Below are positions 23,944 through 36,005 of a stretch of 64,000 bases of DNA, piece after piece (within the stretch, counting starts at the first letter, position 1; every line of letters starts with the position of its first letter). A program made the translations under genes and the position numbers. Below the pieces are notes generated by a model. It was not told where the DNA came from and did no database searches. It saw only the letters and a list, made by a program, of their open reading frames with translations. Source of the stretch: Merluccius polli (lineage: Eukaryota > Chordata > Actinopteri > Gadiformes > Merlucciidae); contig JAOPHQ010002877.1 of the NCBI GenBank assembly GCA_030340625.1, positions 17,501-81,500 of the forward strand, given 5' to 3'.

Positions 23944-24239
23944 CTGTTTACGATGGTGCCTAAGACGAGGTGACAGCTGTGGCAATGTGCAGTGGTTCAT
24001 CACACAGCAGGGTGAGTGGAAGAGGGTGACACCCAGTCCATTGAGCCACCTCAGGGAGCCCATCTCTATTGTACAGCCTACCCACATCGCACATTCCTGG
24101 CCCACTAGCACACCACAACCCCCCTTCTACCCATCCCATCCCCCCCATCCAACACTGATCATGCTACATACAGAGCACATGCATTTCGTTAGCTACTTCC
24201 GCTGGCTCCCTTGTTTATAATGCCTTAGCGCATGCACAT

Positions 24240-24274
<35 letters not shown>
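24240..24274. repeat. (CA)n microsatellite
   Basis: About 17 CA units in non-coding sequence. Confidence 0.95.
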
Positions 24275-24275
<1 letters not shown>

Positions 24276-25806
24276 TTGTTGAATACAATTAAATCAACTC
24301 ACTAACTAACTTAATTTAGAGTCATCTATCATGAGACACCATGAGCAACATGTTAAGTATCTTTTAATTTAGTTGTTTTCATAAAGAAACATCATGCTTG
24401 GAATGTATACAATAATATTCTGTTGTACTAATTATACATCAATAACCTAATAATGTAAAATAATGAAAATGATCCCCACATGCACAGCTTTTAGGTTACA
24501 AAAGGGATTACAAATTGCATGAAAAAAGCTATTTATCTAATATTTAATAATTTAATTTAGTCATATTATAAATTGTGGGTGCTTATTGGGGTTTACATTG
24601 CTGTGAAGTTAATATATTGCTGTTGGAATCCCATAATTTCAATTATATTGAGTGAGTAACATTCTTTGTTTTAAACAACTATAGCTAATACAAATAATGA
24701 TAACAATAGATATACACAGGCTAGTAAAATGTTATTAAAACTACTGTGTATGAATGCTAGACAGAGCTTGCAGGTAGAAGCTGCCATTGCTTCCCCCTCA
24801 TCAAAAAATGGTGGAAGGCAGCATTGAACCACCACTTTCCAACCGCCTGTGTGTCTTTGGTTTCTGTCCTGGGATGAAAGAGCTTCCACATTCCTTTCCT
24901 TAAAGGTCAGGGGTCATCCCCTGCACTGCACTGCCTGCCTGCACGCCAGCCACAGCTCCTGCATGCTGAGTGACTGGTATTACCCCCCCCCACACACACA
25001 CACACACACACTCTCTGCCTGTTGCAGCCATACAGAGCAGGGTTTCGTTTCACACAAGTAAAATGCTACAGATACATTGTGGTGTGGCTTGTGGTAGTAT
25101 GCTACGCTAAAATGGGCTAAGCTAGGTGGCCGACTTTGCCTGTGATCTTCCAACAAGGCCCGGGGACTGGGGAAAAAAGCTGCCGATGTCAACTCAACAC
25201 TAATATAGCTAAATATAGAAAATGAGTTTACTCTGCCAAGTTTAGGTGACAACAGGCACACTCACTATGGGAAAGGGTGGAGTGGGAGTTGCAGGAGAAT
25301 AAAAACATACACACATTACAGGATTTTTGACACAGTAAAACTGGACATGCCATGTTTATCAGCATCATTGCGCTGGCAAGTCCCATATCGGGATATAGCA
25401 TAGCATGTTAATTAAATGTAAACATTTACAAACAAGTAAACATTAAACAATTAAATTAACTGTTATGTATCCATCATTGATAATATACAATATAATAATC
25501 AATACAAATATGCAGTACTGGTATATTGGAAATAAATGGGATGATACAGGTTATAAGAAACAAGTGTGGTGGAGGACTATTATCGTCAAGCAGATAGAGA
25601 TGGGAAACGAGAGCAGGAAGCTAAAGTCAGACGAAAGAGAATAGAGACAGAGGATTATGATTTGGAGGGGGTTGGTGGAGAGAGGTAAAGAAAAAGAGAG
25701 AGGATAATAGGATAAAGCGGAAAAAGGAGGGAAAACAGTAGTCCCTCGTTACAAAAAAAGAAGCCGTGGGGTCTTTGCGCAGATCAAGTGACTCCAGAAG
25801 GGAGGG
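24275..25806. other. Non-coding, nothing recognised
   Basis: AT-rich sequence with a short C8(CA)n tract near 24,985-25,010. No conserved protein, RNA gene or complete transposon was seen. Confidence 0.4.
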
Positions 25807-25815
25807 TGATGGGGT

Positions 25816-25894
<79 letters not shown>
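25816..25894. repeat. G79 homopolymer
   Basis: Seventy-nine consecutive G bases interrupt a G-rich stretch upstream of plagl2. This is exceptional for a vertebrate genome. It is either a true hypervariable G-tract, able to form stacked G-quadruplexes, or a base-calling or assembly artefact. Confidence 0.95.
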
Positions 25895-26311
25895 CGGTTG
25901 ACAGGTCATGCTTTACTAACCACAATGACCCGCTCTGACAAGGAAGGGAGGGGAAGGCATCACACCGTGGGTCAACTGACTTGAATTCAATCAATTCACA
26001 AGAGGCATTTTTCTTCATTGGAATGACAAAACAATGGTTGAATAAAGACAAATAAACATTGACTACACTCACTTGATAAATATACTACATTAGCTAATTA
26101 ACCATTAACTTAGAGATAATGTAAGTATTATTATGTGAAATGATATACTGTGTAAAAAAAACCTCACAAACTGACCCGAAAAATGACACAAAACAAAAAT
26201 AATAACGGTTACAGTTCATCCAAATGGTATTTATGGTGATAGAAAGTTCCCCCCAAATCTAAAACATTTTTTTTTTCAAGGTGTCACATATCTCTCCTGC
26301 TGCCCTTCTTT

Positions 26312-26317
<6 letters not shown>

Positions 26318-26354
<37 letters not shown>

Positions 26355-26394
26355 TATTCTCTTCCTCTGTTCCTTTCTACCCCCCCCCCCCCCC

Positions 26395-26427
<33 letters not shown>

Positions 26428-26437
26428 ACACACACAA
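26318..26437. repeat. Compound (CT)n / C-run / (CA)n repeat
   Basis: A (CT)16 tract at 26,318-26,349 is followed after about 30 bases by a C-run and a CA tract to 26,437. Confidence 0.9.
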
Positions 26438-26439
26438 AG

Positions 26440-27850
26440 CAGGTTTCAGTTCCTCTCTCTGGCTTGTGTTCTGTGAACCAGGGCAAAGCCTTAAAGCTTT
26501 ACAGATGGAGGGATGGGGAGGGGGTATGTAATAGAGAATAGAGAAAGAAGGCGAAAGAAGAGCCCCCTAGCACCCTTCCATCCCCAAGCCCTCACCTCTT
26601 CTCCGACAGTTGGAAGGGGGAGTGAGGGAGAGTCAACACCTTGACTGCCACAGGCAATCACAATATTGCACTAAAACAACACTTATCACTCTACCATTTG
26701 CATGTTGTTCCATTTAGGGCAAAACAAGGCCACATGATACATGTACGCATTACAAAATGGGATGATGAAGATCACCAACAGATTATCATAAGATACATGA
26801 GGAATGAAGCCACTCTGAGCAGCATGGCATTGGTATAAAATATCCAGGCAGGTTTGACATTGATGGAAAAATATCTCCAAATGTGTATGTTGTGCTGTGC
26901 AGGAGACAGGGGTCAACCAGGCTGTTGTAGGGGGACTCTAGGTGGGTTGCCTCTTTGACACAGGGAATTTGTCTGAGGCTGACACTTCTGGCCACACACA
27001 TACACAAATATACACATATAGATACTGCATAATGGACCAGACTTTGACACATTGACATAAGCGTAGCCTGTCTAGCTTTATGTGCTCTACATGGAAACAA
27101 GAAGACGTATACAACTTAAATTACTATTACTAAAACATTGATTCAAACTATACAAAGGAATAAACACAAAGGAAAACTTGATAAAGGAGGATCCATTGAA
27201 CGAGGACACCATCCGACTTAGAGGCAGACTCTGTGGCCATTTGAGTTGTTTATAAGAAGAGAAACAGACAATATGCCTCCGACTACTTATTATGTATTCT
27301 GGCTATGAATTATGTCCTATGTTTCTTTTGACAAACAAGGGACATTTTGGACTATCAGTATGCCTGCCTTTACTTTGACAAAAAACGGTCCCTAACACTC
27401 AATGCCTATTTGTTCATCCTCTTTTGCCATTCACCGATGCCAGAGAAGGATGATCCGGGTTGAGGAAGTAAAAGAGCCCCTCATTATTTCCAGTCTACTG
27501 TGTGGATGTGCCAACGCACAGCAACCTGGAGGTACAACTAATGAGTGAGATCAATTGGCATGCTGCAGAGGAAGAGCCAAAACATGGTACAACTTTTTTT
27601 ACTTTCCAAACCTGGAATGTTCCACCACTGCCCACTCGCTGTGCCAATTCAAACACTCCAGAAATCAGGGTGGGCTCATTAGTAGCCTCTTGTTCTCCTT
27701 GTTTTTAATCCATTATTCTTCTGCCTCTTTCTTTCTTTTCACCTCTTTCATTCTCAATTGTTGTGGTTGCCACCAATTACAAACGTCAAGGGAGACACCT
27801 ATCAAAATAAGTCTCCATTGGTGTGAAGTGTGTATGACTACACGTGGTCC
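26440..27850. other. Non-coding, nothing recognised
   Basis: Short open frames only, with no family resemblance. No complete mobile element was seen. Confidence 0.4.
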
Positions 27851-27856
27851 ATGTGT

Positions 27857-27925
27857 CCATGTGTGTGTGTGTGTGTGTGTAAGTATGTATGTATGTGTGT
27901 GTGTGTAAGTATGTATGTATGTGTG
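27857..27925. repeat. (GT)n / (GTAT)n compound repeat
   Basis: GT dinucleotides alternate twice with AAGTATGTATGTATGT blocks, the trace of a local duplication of the whole compound unit. Confidence 0.85.
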
Positions 27926-28518
27926 CGCGCACATGTACATATGTGGGGCCATCCACTGGGTGCACCCTTTGGGCAAGAATGCCAATATACGGCTGCAACA
28001 TGCAGAAGCTCCAAACCAAGAGCCTTCACAAAGAGACCCAGTATACCAGCATTACCATCATGATCATAATCAGCACCACACTTCACCTCTATTTCATTCT
28101 CATTCATTCATCTCATCTCATTTATTTTCATTCTCTCTCTTTTTTTTCTCTCTCTCTCTCTCTCTCTGTCTCTCTATCGCTCATGAAACACATGTCCTGC
28201 CCTTGATGGTACGGTAGAGAAGAGAGACTAATTAGACAATTAACCGGCGCCACAAACAGAGATGGATGTGGCCTGCCATATCTCCCTCCAATCATTTGTG
28301 GAGAAAAATGGACTGAGGCGGGGATAGAAGAAAAATACTGTTTCCACTAATACATTTGTTTATATATGTGACACAGCTAAAGAGGCTGTGTCTTTATTTG
28401 TTTGTACTTATGTATGTATGGAGTATGTTTGGCTATCTTCACTCAATACTAAAGATTTTAGTATTGATATACTATTTATTTTATACATGTACTATGTGTG
28501 CATGCATGTAAGCCTGTG

Positions 28519-28526
28519 TGTGTGTT

Positions 28527-28620
<94 letters not shown>
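28519..28620. repeat. Long (TG)n microsatellite
   Basis: About 50 TG units, with a few TTTG interruptions at the left end. Confidence 0.95.
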
Positions 28621-28621
<1 letters not shown>

Positions 28622-28749
28622 AACTAGGTCCAAAGTTATCTTCACTTAATAGTCAGTAAACTGTAATTGTAAGGAGCAGGCCCATAGCTCTGCATGGGTC
28701 TGCTATTGGCAGTCGATCAAAATGTTAACACTTAACACACAGATAATGT

Positions 28750-28769
28750 TTGTGTGTGTGTGCGCGCGC

Positions 28770-28824
<55 letters not shown>
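28750..28824. repeat. (TG)n with a (CG)n core
   Basis: TG units are interrupted near 28,762 by GCGCGCGCGCG. Alternating TG/CG of this kind is a potential Z-DNA-forming tract. Confidence 0.9.
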
Positions 28825-28826
<2 letters not shown>

Positions 28827-29283
28827 AGCATGTGCATGTGTGCAGAGGTGAGTCTGGGGGAAGCCCTTCTGGCAAGGAGTCCTGCCTGTGACACAGAGCT
28901 CCACAGTGGTGAATTGGGCACATTGCCAATGCACCATGCTTTCTCTCTCATCTTTCTCTCTATGCCTCTCATTCTCTCTCTGTCTCATCAAGTTTAAAAA
29001 GCAGTAGAGACCTGTAGAGACAACAATCACACATGAATTTACAAATGCTTGTAAATGAATCAATATGTTTATCTTGAATAGTATTAAGTTTCAACTCAAT
29101 AACACTGATACTTAATTCAGTTGGATCTGATGTGACCTCTAAGTAGAGTTTTAACCTGTGCGGTGAGGATACAGCATTTATTGTGGTACTGGATGGCACT
29201 TCTAAAAAGAAAGCTTTTGGCCAACTCTAGAAAGACATGTATATATAAATATATCCATATTTGTTTGTGTCGTGGCTGTCTAA

Positions 29284-29792
29284 TGGTGCGTTCTATTTGT
29301 CCACCCGACTCGATCTGCGAGTCGGATTTCCAAGTAACGAACCGGAAGTTGCAAATAGAACGCCCCCGAGGTCGTATACGACTCGTCAACTCATCTGAAC
29401 GTATAACAAAGATGGCTACTCCGAACTGGCTAGAGACGCTCCATGTTGCTATGACAACAATGCCGATTCTTGAGCAGAAAGCAGAGCAGTAGCCTAACGT
29501 TATCAAAACGGAATATTCAGATATCAAACTGTAATGAACTGCCTATTGCAACCAAGCACATTGTGAAATCTTGGGTAATTTCTCTGTGATCAATGTGTCT
29601 ATATTTAATTAACGTTTAAACACATAATGATACTGTTTTTCAAGCATATTAAAGTCGCGTCCATCTTTTCTCCGACTCGTCTTGTTGTGTGCCAAATAGA
29701 ACGCAAAAACCCGGGGTCACTTGTTTTCCGAGACAGATGTGACGTCACACCCGAGCTGCAAGTCGCGATTACAAGACAAATAGAACGCACCA
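29284..29792. mobile_element. MITE with TAA target duplication (PIF/Harbinger-like)
   Basis: The ends are TGGTGCGTTCTATTTGTC and its exact inverse GACAAATAGAACGCACCA. They are flanked by TAA at 29,281-29,283 and 29,793-29,795. The motif AAATAGAACGC also recurs inside, near both ends. A 3-bp TAA duplication fits PIF/Harbinger. No transposase remnant was found. Confidence 0.85.
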
Positions 29793-29985
29793 TAATGCTT
29801 GTTCACCGTCTACCTGTGAGGACATATATGCACAAACACACACACATGCACAAACACAGTATGTACAAACACAGCACCAAGTCATGATTCTGCTGCATTG
29901 ATTCAGCCACAGCCTCTCATCTGAGCTGGCCCGCTGCTCGCTGGGACACGCATACAAAACTGTACGGGTCCCAGTCCACAATCCA

Positions 29986-29989
<4 letters not shown>

Positions 29990-30018
<29 letters not shown>
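29990..30018. repeat. (CA)n microsatellite
   Basis: About 14 CA units with a CCCACAC left edge. Confidence 0.9.
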
Positions 30019-30020
<2 letters not shown>

Positions 30021-31377
30021 CCCCTGCCCACCAACCCCATCCCCCGCCATTGGCTGTCTCTAATTCAGACAGGGTCAGCAACAAACAATCTCTAAGTTTG
30101 ACAACGTCAGCTCGCCTTAAAACAACAGGCATTGTTCAGCTGGCTTTGTTTACACAAATCTACAGGTTTTCAATGGCTACTATTTTTCCACTTTTTTCTT
30201 TTTTTCTTCAGGGCAAATTGTCAGTTTTTTGTTTTGTTTTGCATGTTTGCTTTTGAACAATTCTCCATCCCTATACTTCTCTGTGTAACATTTGTAAATT
30301 GAAGGGCATAGGTGATCATGTAGAGCACAACAAAAGCAAAAGGGGGAGTCTCAAAAGGTAGAGTTGTAAAAATAACATTCTTGCATAAACAGGGTCTTGA
30401 AAATGGGCAGCTTGCATTCCTCGAATTTCGTGAAACTTGATCTTGTTCTGAATGGGAGGAAGCAAGCTTCTGGCATATATGACAGCCGTGCGACAACCAA
30501 ACATGAAAGAGAGGAGAAAAGAGAAAGGAGAGGTTAGAGAAAGATGAGGAGAGAGATAATAAACAGAAACACAGATAGGAATGACAGAGCGCAGTGTAAG
30601 AGTGAAAAGAAAAACTAAAAGTAGTGAGGGGAGAAGATGACAAGAATATTCATATAGCTTGTTTGTTTAAAAGGAGCCTTTTACATTCCATACAATTGAG
30701 TTTGCCAATGATGTGTCATTTTCATGTGCTATGAGCCCATTCAAATTATATATTTTTATATGTCACATTGAACACTTCTAACCACGTGAGGTGTTTGTTT
30801 TTTGTGTCCCTGCATACACATAACTTTGCATGAAAGCAGAAAAGACTCTAATGGCTATCAGGCATCTAGGACTAACCACATAGCTTTTGGCCAGCTAGGT
30901 CGTAGTGAACATAGAAGTTCAGATACTCTGATCTCCAGGCCGTGAACTCCCCTTTGAAATCTGAGTTTAGAAAAAATGATTGCCATGAACTAATGGAATT
31001 CATAAATAAAAGATAATGATAGTTATTTCACTGTTGTTTTTTTTGTTTTTTTCGAAATGGCACGCTAATATTGAACCCCTGTTTTATTTATATCTTTTCA
31101 TTTTGTCTATTATGATTATACTGCCTCTGGTGACCGTAGTATAGAAGGGATATAGATAGATATTAGGCATGGATAGAAATGCCAATTCCAAGATGACCCA
31201 TTCTATATTCCACTGTATCGACCAATGATGTAATTTAATCAACATGCTTACACTATATTAAAATACCCACAGTAAAAGAGCTAAGATATTAGAGCAACCA
31301 CTACAGATGTAGTAACACATCTACCAAGAACAATGAATATAAATTGAGACGAATTAAACAGAAAGAAGTAAAGAAAG
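30019..31377. other. Non-coding, nothing recognised
   Basis: No coding sequence, RNA gene or complete element was recognised on either strand. Confidence 0.4.
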
Positions 31378-31381
31378 AACA

Positions 31382-31382
31382 A

Positions 31383-31466
<84 letters not shown>
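31382..31466. repeat. (AAAG)n microsatellite
   Basis: About 21 AAAG units followed by degenerate AAGG units to about 31,495. It is strictly purine on one strand and so could form triplex DNA. Confidence 0.95.
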
Positions 31467-32474
31467 AGGAAAGCAAGAAGGAAAGAAGGAAAGGGTAAAT
31501 GAGACAGAGAGTGAGATAAGCAATAGGAGAACTGAGCTGGAATCTCTACAGAGAGCGTTAAGCTTAGGAGTTATCCATTAACACATTTTAACACAGCATT
31601 TTCCCTCCTCCTTTCTTTCAGTCCCCAGAGATAAAAACACTCATTTCAATGACTGGGATGCCAGAGGGTGGTCTTCCACCTCAATGCTTCGCTAACAACT
31701 TGAATATGTTTGTGTGTGCATGCGAGCGTGCACGTGAGCATGCGTGCAGTCAGTGTGCACATTTCTATGTCTGAATGCCATCGCATTTATATGCATGGAC
31801 GTATGTGTGTCTGTGTGTGTTTTTGTGTTTTTGTGTGTCTGTGTGCGTATATGCGCAGCCTACATTATGTGCGTATATATGCATGTATGTGTGTGTCTAT
31901 CAAGTGTGTGTGCCTGTATGTGTGTGTGCCTGTATGTGTGTGTGTGTATGGGTGGGAGGGGGAGGGGGGTGGGATGTAAGGAACTTGCTGAGAAGCTATG
32001 TCTTTCTTTGAGAAAGGGGTTTAAGTTTCAGATGGAGAGTAAAATAGTTAACAGATTGCCGAGCATTCATACCAGACTTCCTTCCCTAATAGCCATCCTC
32101 AGCTCCTCAGCTCGTCTACTGCTCCCTCCTCAGCCCTCTGTCACCGCGCTACTCTCAGCCAAACCCAACTATTCCTCCACGCCAGCCTGCTACATACATA
32201 CATACACCGCCTTAGCCAAATAAACACAATGTCATTGTGATCAAGTCTGCCTATAAAAATAAGAAAAGCCAAAAAGTTAAAAAAATAAAGAATATATATG
32301 TAAAACGGATGGGAATCTTGGTGGTCATCTAGCTGATGATGAAGGGAATCTGACCCCTTTCAGAAGTGGACAACTCCTAACACAACACACAGCTAGTACA
32401 CCCAAGTTATACATCAGTATATACATACGTCCTGTTTGATCTGCTCCAAATACTATGGATCTTGTCTACTTTGT

Positions 32475-33020
32475 ACAGCTTTTTTTGTCCATGCCACACA
32501 AAAGTAGCCTTGTGAGACCATCCCGATCTTGCGAGTTCACATTCTGTTTCTTTTTGGAGATCAGTCTGGCCAGGCCACAAGTTATGTGCTTGTGGCCAAA
32601 CCACAGTGGTTCAGACCAATCAGAGGAACTACTGGCAGCTACGTGGTTTTTGGGCGTGGTTTAGGTGTGATGACAGCGCGAAGCAACTGTTCGTTTGAAA
32701 ACAACAATGGCGGCACCTAAAGAGGTTAGCGTAGATGGTGCTATAGCATCAGTTATATCTGGACTGGACAGTATTTCTTAATTGAAAAAAGAGCAAAGAA
32801 TGGCACTGAAGGCTTTTCTAGAAGGAAAATATGTTTTCGCTCTCCTACTGCGTCATATGGTTCGTTGATCTGATTGGTTGAAGTGATAGTTGGTGATAGA
32901 CAGATTCATCCAGTCACCTGCCAAGTATTTTTTTTAAAGTGCCTGCCCTTTTCCAAACAGTTTCCACGGACGACTTCCCAGATGGTTCTGTGTAACAAAC
33001 CATCTGGCTCGTCAGGTTAA
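32475..33020 (+). mobile_element. Deleted DNA-transposon copy carrying a RecQ-like helicase start
   Basis: The segment contains a short coding remnant with the N-terminus of a RecQ-like helicase (see next entry). It ends in a small hairpin, CCAGATGGTT with AACCATCTGG. RecQ-like ORFs of this type occur in many copies in fish genomes, and helicase-bearing DNA transposons (Academ-type among others) are known. The exact ends and target duplication were not found, so the bounds are approximate. Confidence 0.5.
32707..32868 (+). pseudogene. RecQ-like helicase N-terminal remnant
   Basis: From ATG 32,707 the reading is MAAPKEVSVDGAIASVISG, then a stop at codon 25, then LKKEQRMALKAFLEGKYVFA and LL. 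In RecQ-like helicases this is the Q-motif segment just before the Walker A motif (usually VFALLPTGFGKS). Here the sequence diverges exactly where the P-loop should begin, and the frame closes at 32,868. The remnant is therefore non-functional. Confidence 0.6.
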
Positions 33021-33592
33021 CACAAAAGCATAACAACAAAAAATCTAATTAGGAAACAATTATAAATAATGTTCAGTTAATTTGTTACATTGTTACATTA
33101 AGGATACGTTACATGCCCCTTTCAGGGAAAATAATGTGTGCATGCAAGTGGTTGGAGTTCAGCCTTTTGTTGAAGCACTCATTTCATTAATTTTTTTGCC
33201 TTCAGAATTTTTGAATAACTTTCTATTTTTTCGTCCTCTTGTCATTCTGCCACCCACTGATCAGTATATGCAGTCACTGAGTGGAGAGGGAGAGTGAAGA
33301 CACACACATATACACACACACACAAACACACACACACACACATACGTCCATGCATATAAATGCGATGGTCATCAAAACACCCGCACATGTGAGCAGTGAG
33401 CACGTGTGCAAAGCCACTTACAGGGAAAATGAGACCATCCAGCCAAAACGGGACAGAGGGAAGAGGAGCACCAATGCAACAGGATTGGCTAGGCTAACAC
33501 TGGGGCAAGGGGGGAGGGAGGGTGAGGGTGAGGAATGGGGAGGACGAGCGGTGGTCACGTGACCGAGTCCAGCAGAGAGTGTTATAATAGCC

Positions 33593-33612
33593 ACCCCCCC
33601 CCCCCCCCCCCC
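33593..33612. repeat. C-run of about 20
   Basis: A homopolymeric C tract in non-coding sequence. Confidence 0.9.
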
Positions 33613-34519
33613 TCGTAGAGAGGAGAGGCAGGGACTGGATGTGAACCAAAATCCCTCTCTACCACACACAGGCTGGCCATTGTTGGGCCATTCACTGGAC
33701 TCCATCTCGGGGCACTTTATCATTCAATCAGGACAGCTTTCACACCGCACACTACAGAAAGGAGGCCTTCAATCAAACTGAAAACTTCACACTGGCTCTG
33801 GAGGGGGACAGGGAAAGGGTCCCCACAGTTGCCAGCAGAGCACTCTCATTTTTCCCAACTTTGTTGTCGGATCACAGTGTAGGACTTAGAGCGGAGAGAC
33901 GAGGGAGATGGAAGGGAAGTGGGATGGATGGATGGACCATCAGAGAGGGACAGAGACAGAGGACTTTGGTTGGAGCAGAACGAGAGAGAAAGAGGGATGT
34001 TAAAGTGGGAGAGGAGAGAGCGAACCAGAAAGAAGGAAGTGTAGGTGTAAGTAGCATCGCATGTGTGTATTTATGAGTGTGATCGATTGGGTGCGGGGTC
34101 AAATTTGGTGCATGGTGATTCCGGGGGGAACGAAGGGGGGTGGATCCAAAGCTCTGTGCAAAAGGGAGAGAATGGACTTGAGTAGTATACTTGTTGGAAA
34201 TAATGAGGGGGAGAAGTATGCTTGAGAAGTGTGGGGGGTGAAGGAGGAGGAGGTGCAAGGGAGGGGGTAGGATGAGAAAGGAGAAAGGAGCACCGGGGAC
34301 AGATCAAAGGACTGCATGAGGAGTAAATCGGCGAGACAAGGGGGAAGCCATGAGTATGAATGAATGAAAACAGAGAAGTGAGGTACAAAAAAATGAAGCA
34401 GGTTGACGTGTGGGTTAGAACGTGGAACAAAACAGGAAGCAAAATAACTGAATAAAAGTGAGGGGGGAGTGTAGATGTAACAGCCCTCTTGGAGATAGAT
34501 CATTAATAAATAAAGTATC

Positions 34520-34520
<1 letters not shown>

Positions 34521-34555
<35 letters not shown>

Positions 34556-34606
34556 CCTATCTATCTATCTATCTATCTAGCCATCTATCTATCTATAGAT
34601 CTATCT
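34521..34606. repeat. (CTAT)n microsatellite
   Basis: About 20 CTAT units with single-base interruptions (CTAC, AGCC, ATAG). Confidence 0.92.
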
Positions 34607-34789
34607 ATCTTTAAAAAAACAGGGCGTTAAAGGGTCAATAAATTAAATATATAGGCAACTTCAGAACAGCTCTAGATGCCTCATTCATTATGTTTCTACC
34701 TTAATTAGAAAATAGGATGTCATTTTTAAAGGGTAGAAGTCCAAGCCATAACAGTGATTTGCAGGAATATGGCCAGCAAAGAACACCTG

Positions 34790-34827
34790 TAAAAATAGGT
34801 TGAGGTAGACACCTCAACCTATTTTTA
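34790..34827. repeat. Perfect 17-bp inverted repeat, 4-base loop
   Basis: TAAAAATAGGTTGAGGT at 34,790-34,806 is followed by AGAC and the exact inverse at 34,811-34,827. No enclosing transposon was seen. Confidence 0.95.
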
Positions 34828-35198
34828 GTAGCTTAAGATTTGCCATATAATAGGCTTTTAAGGCTTCTTTCGGGAATACTTTTGGTTGGTTAAGGGGTTA
34901 TTAAAAACCACTTTAGAGGAAGAAAAAGGATGTGTCATCAGATGCTATGGCTGCATTTTACATTCCCTCCCAATTCTTTTCAGACTTGTGGTCGCTCAAT
35001 GAGTCAGGGGCAGCGTAAATACCTGTCATTGCTGTGTGTGAGTCAGGAGTCGCTCCCCTTTCTCTTCTTTATATGGATCAAGTTGCTTCATATTCACTGA
35101 CTCACAAATCGGCATCTCTCTACATAAGAGAAGACCACACAGTACAGTGTCCAACCAATAATTTTTAACAGCAAAAAGACACATAACTATCTGCTTGG

Positions 35199-35201
<3 letters not shown>

Positions 35202-35250
<49 letters not shown>
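35202..35250. repeat. (CA)n microsatellite
   Basis: About 24 CA units in non-coding sequence. Confidence 0.95.
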
Positions 35251-35254
<4 letters not shown>

Positions 35255-35892
35255 AACATATCATAACAATTCTTACATGTGTTATGGCATATTCCACAAC
35301 TCTAATATTAGGTACTGTATGACACATTACTTCCAGGATTGCTGATTCCCAGTGATACCAAACTACAAGCCTACAATTATGATAAAGTTGGAATTTGAAC
35401 GTCAACAAAGAACATGAACACAGTTTGAAGGTTGATCTATAAGTGGAATGAGGAAAGTATATGGGAAGAACATTTCATTCATTTATCATTCAACATGTTT
35501 TTACTTGACACTTTATGCCCCTCAGTTTACAGATGCCCCCTTTGCACATTTCTATATTGCTATACCATTGTAGAAAAGCTAAATGCAGGGCCCCTTAGTT
35601 AACTTTTTTTTTTTTAAATTGTCAGTAATACCACAGATTAATCTTGACAAATAGGCTGCTTTTGTCTGGGTTTCCTGCAAGAACATCTAAAACTAAAACT
35701 ACACTGGTTATCTTGGAAAACATTCAATTGAACTGAAAATGTAATATGTGCAAGAGAGTTACGTTTGTGAGTTAGTATCAATGCTTGTGACGATGGTTAC
35801 TGACACCATCACATGCTGGTGTTGCTGCAGAAGCAATTTGAGGTATCAGCAAAGTGTTCCCCCACAACTCCCTCATGGGAGCGTAGTGCTAC

Positions 35893-36005
35893 ATAATAAT
35901 GATCATAATTAATTGCATTTATATAGCACTTTTCAAGACACCCAAAGCACCTTACATAGTGAGTGTGGGATATCACCTCATCAACTACCAATGGTACTAG
36001 CACTA
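35893..36005. repeat. Dispersed fish repeat with a TTTATATAGCACTTTT core
   Basis: The segment GCATTTATATAGCACTTTTC followed by AAGACACCCAAAGCACCTTA resembles a short repeat seen very often in fish genomes (usually TATAGCGCTTTT then CAAAGCGCTTTACA). The family name is not certain. A weaker relative (TTGTATAGCACTTTTTAAAA) lies at about 37,716-37,735. Confidence 0.5.
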
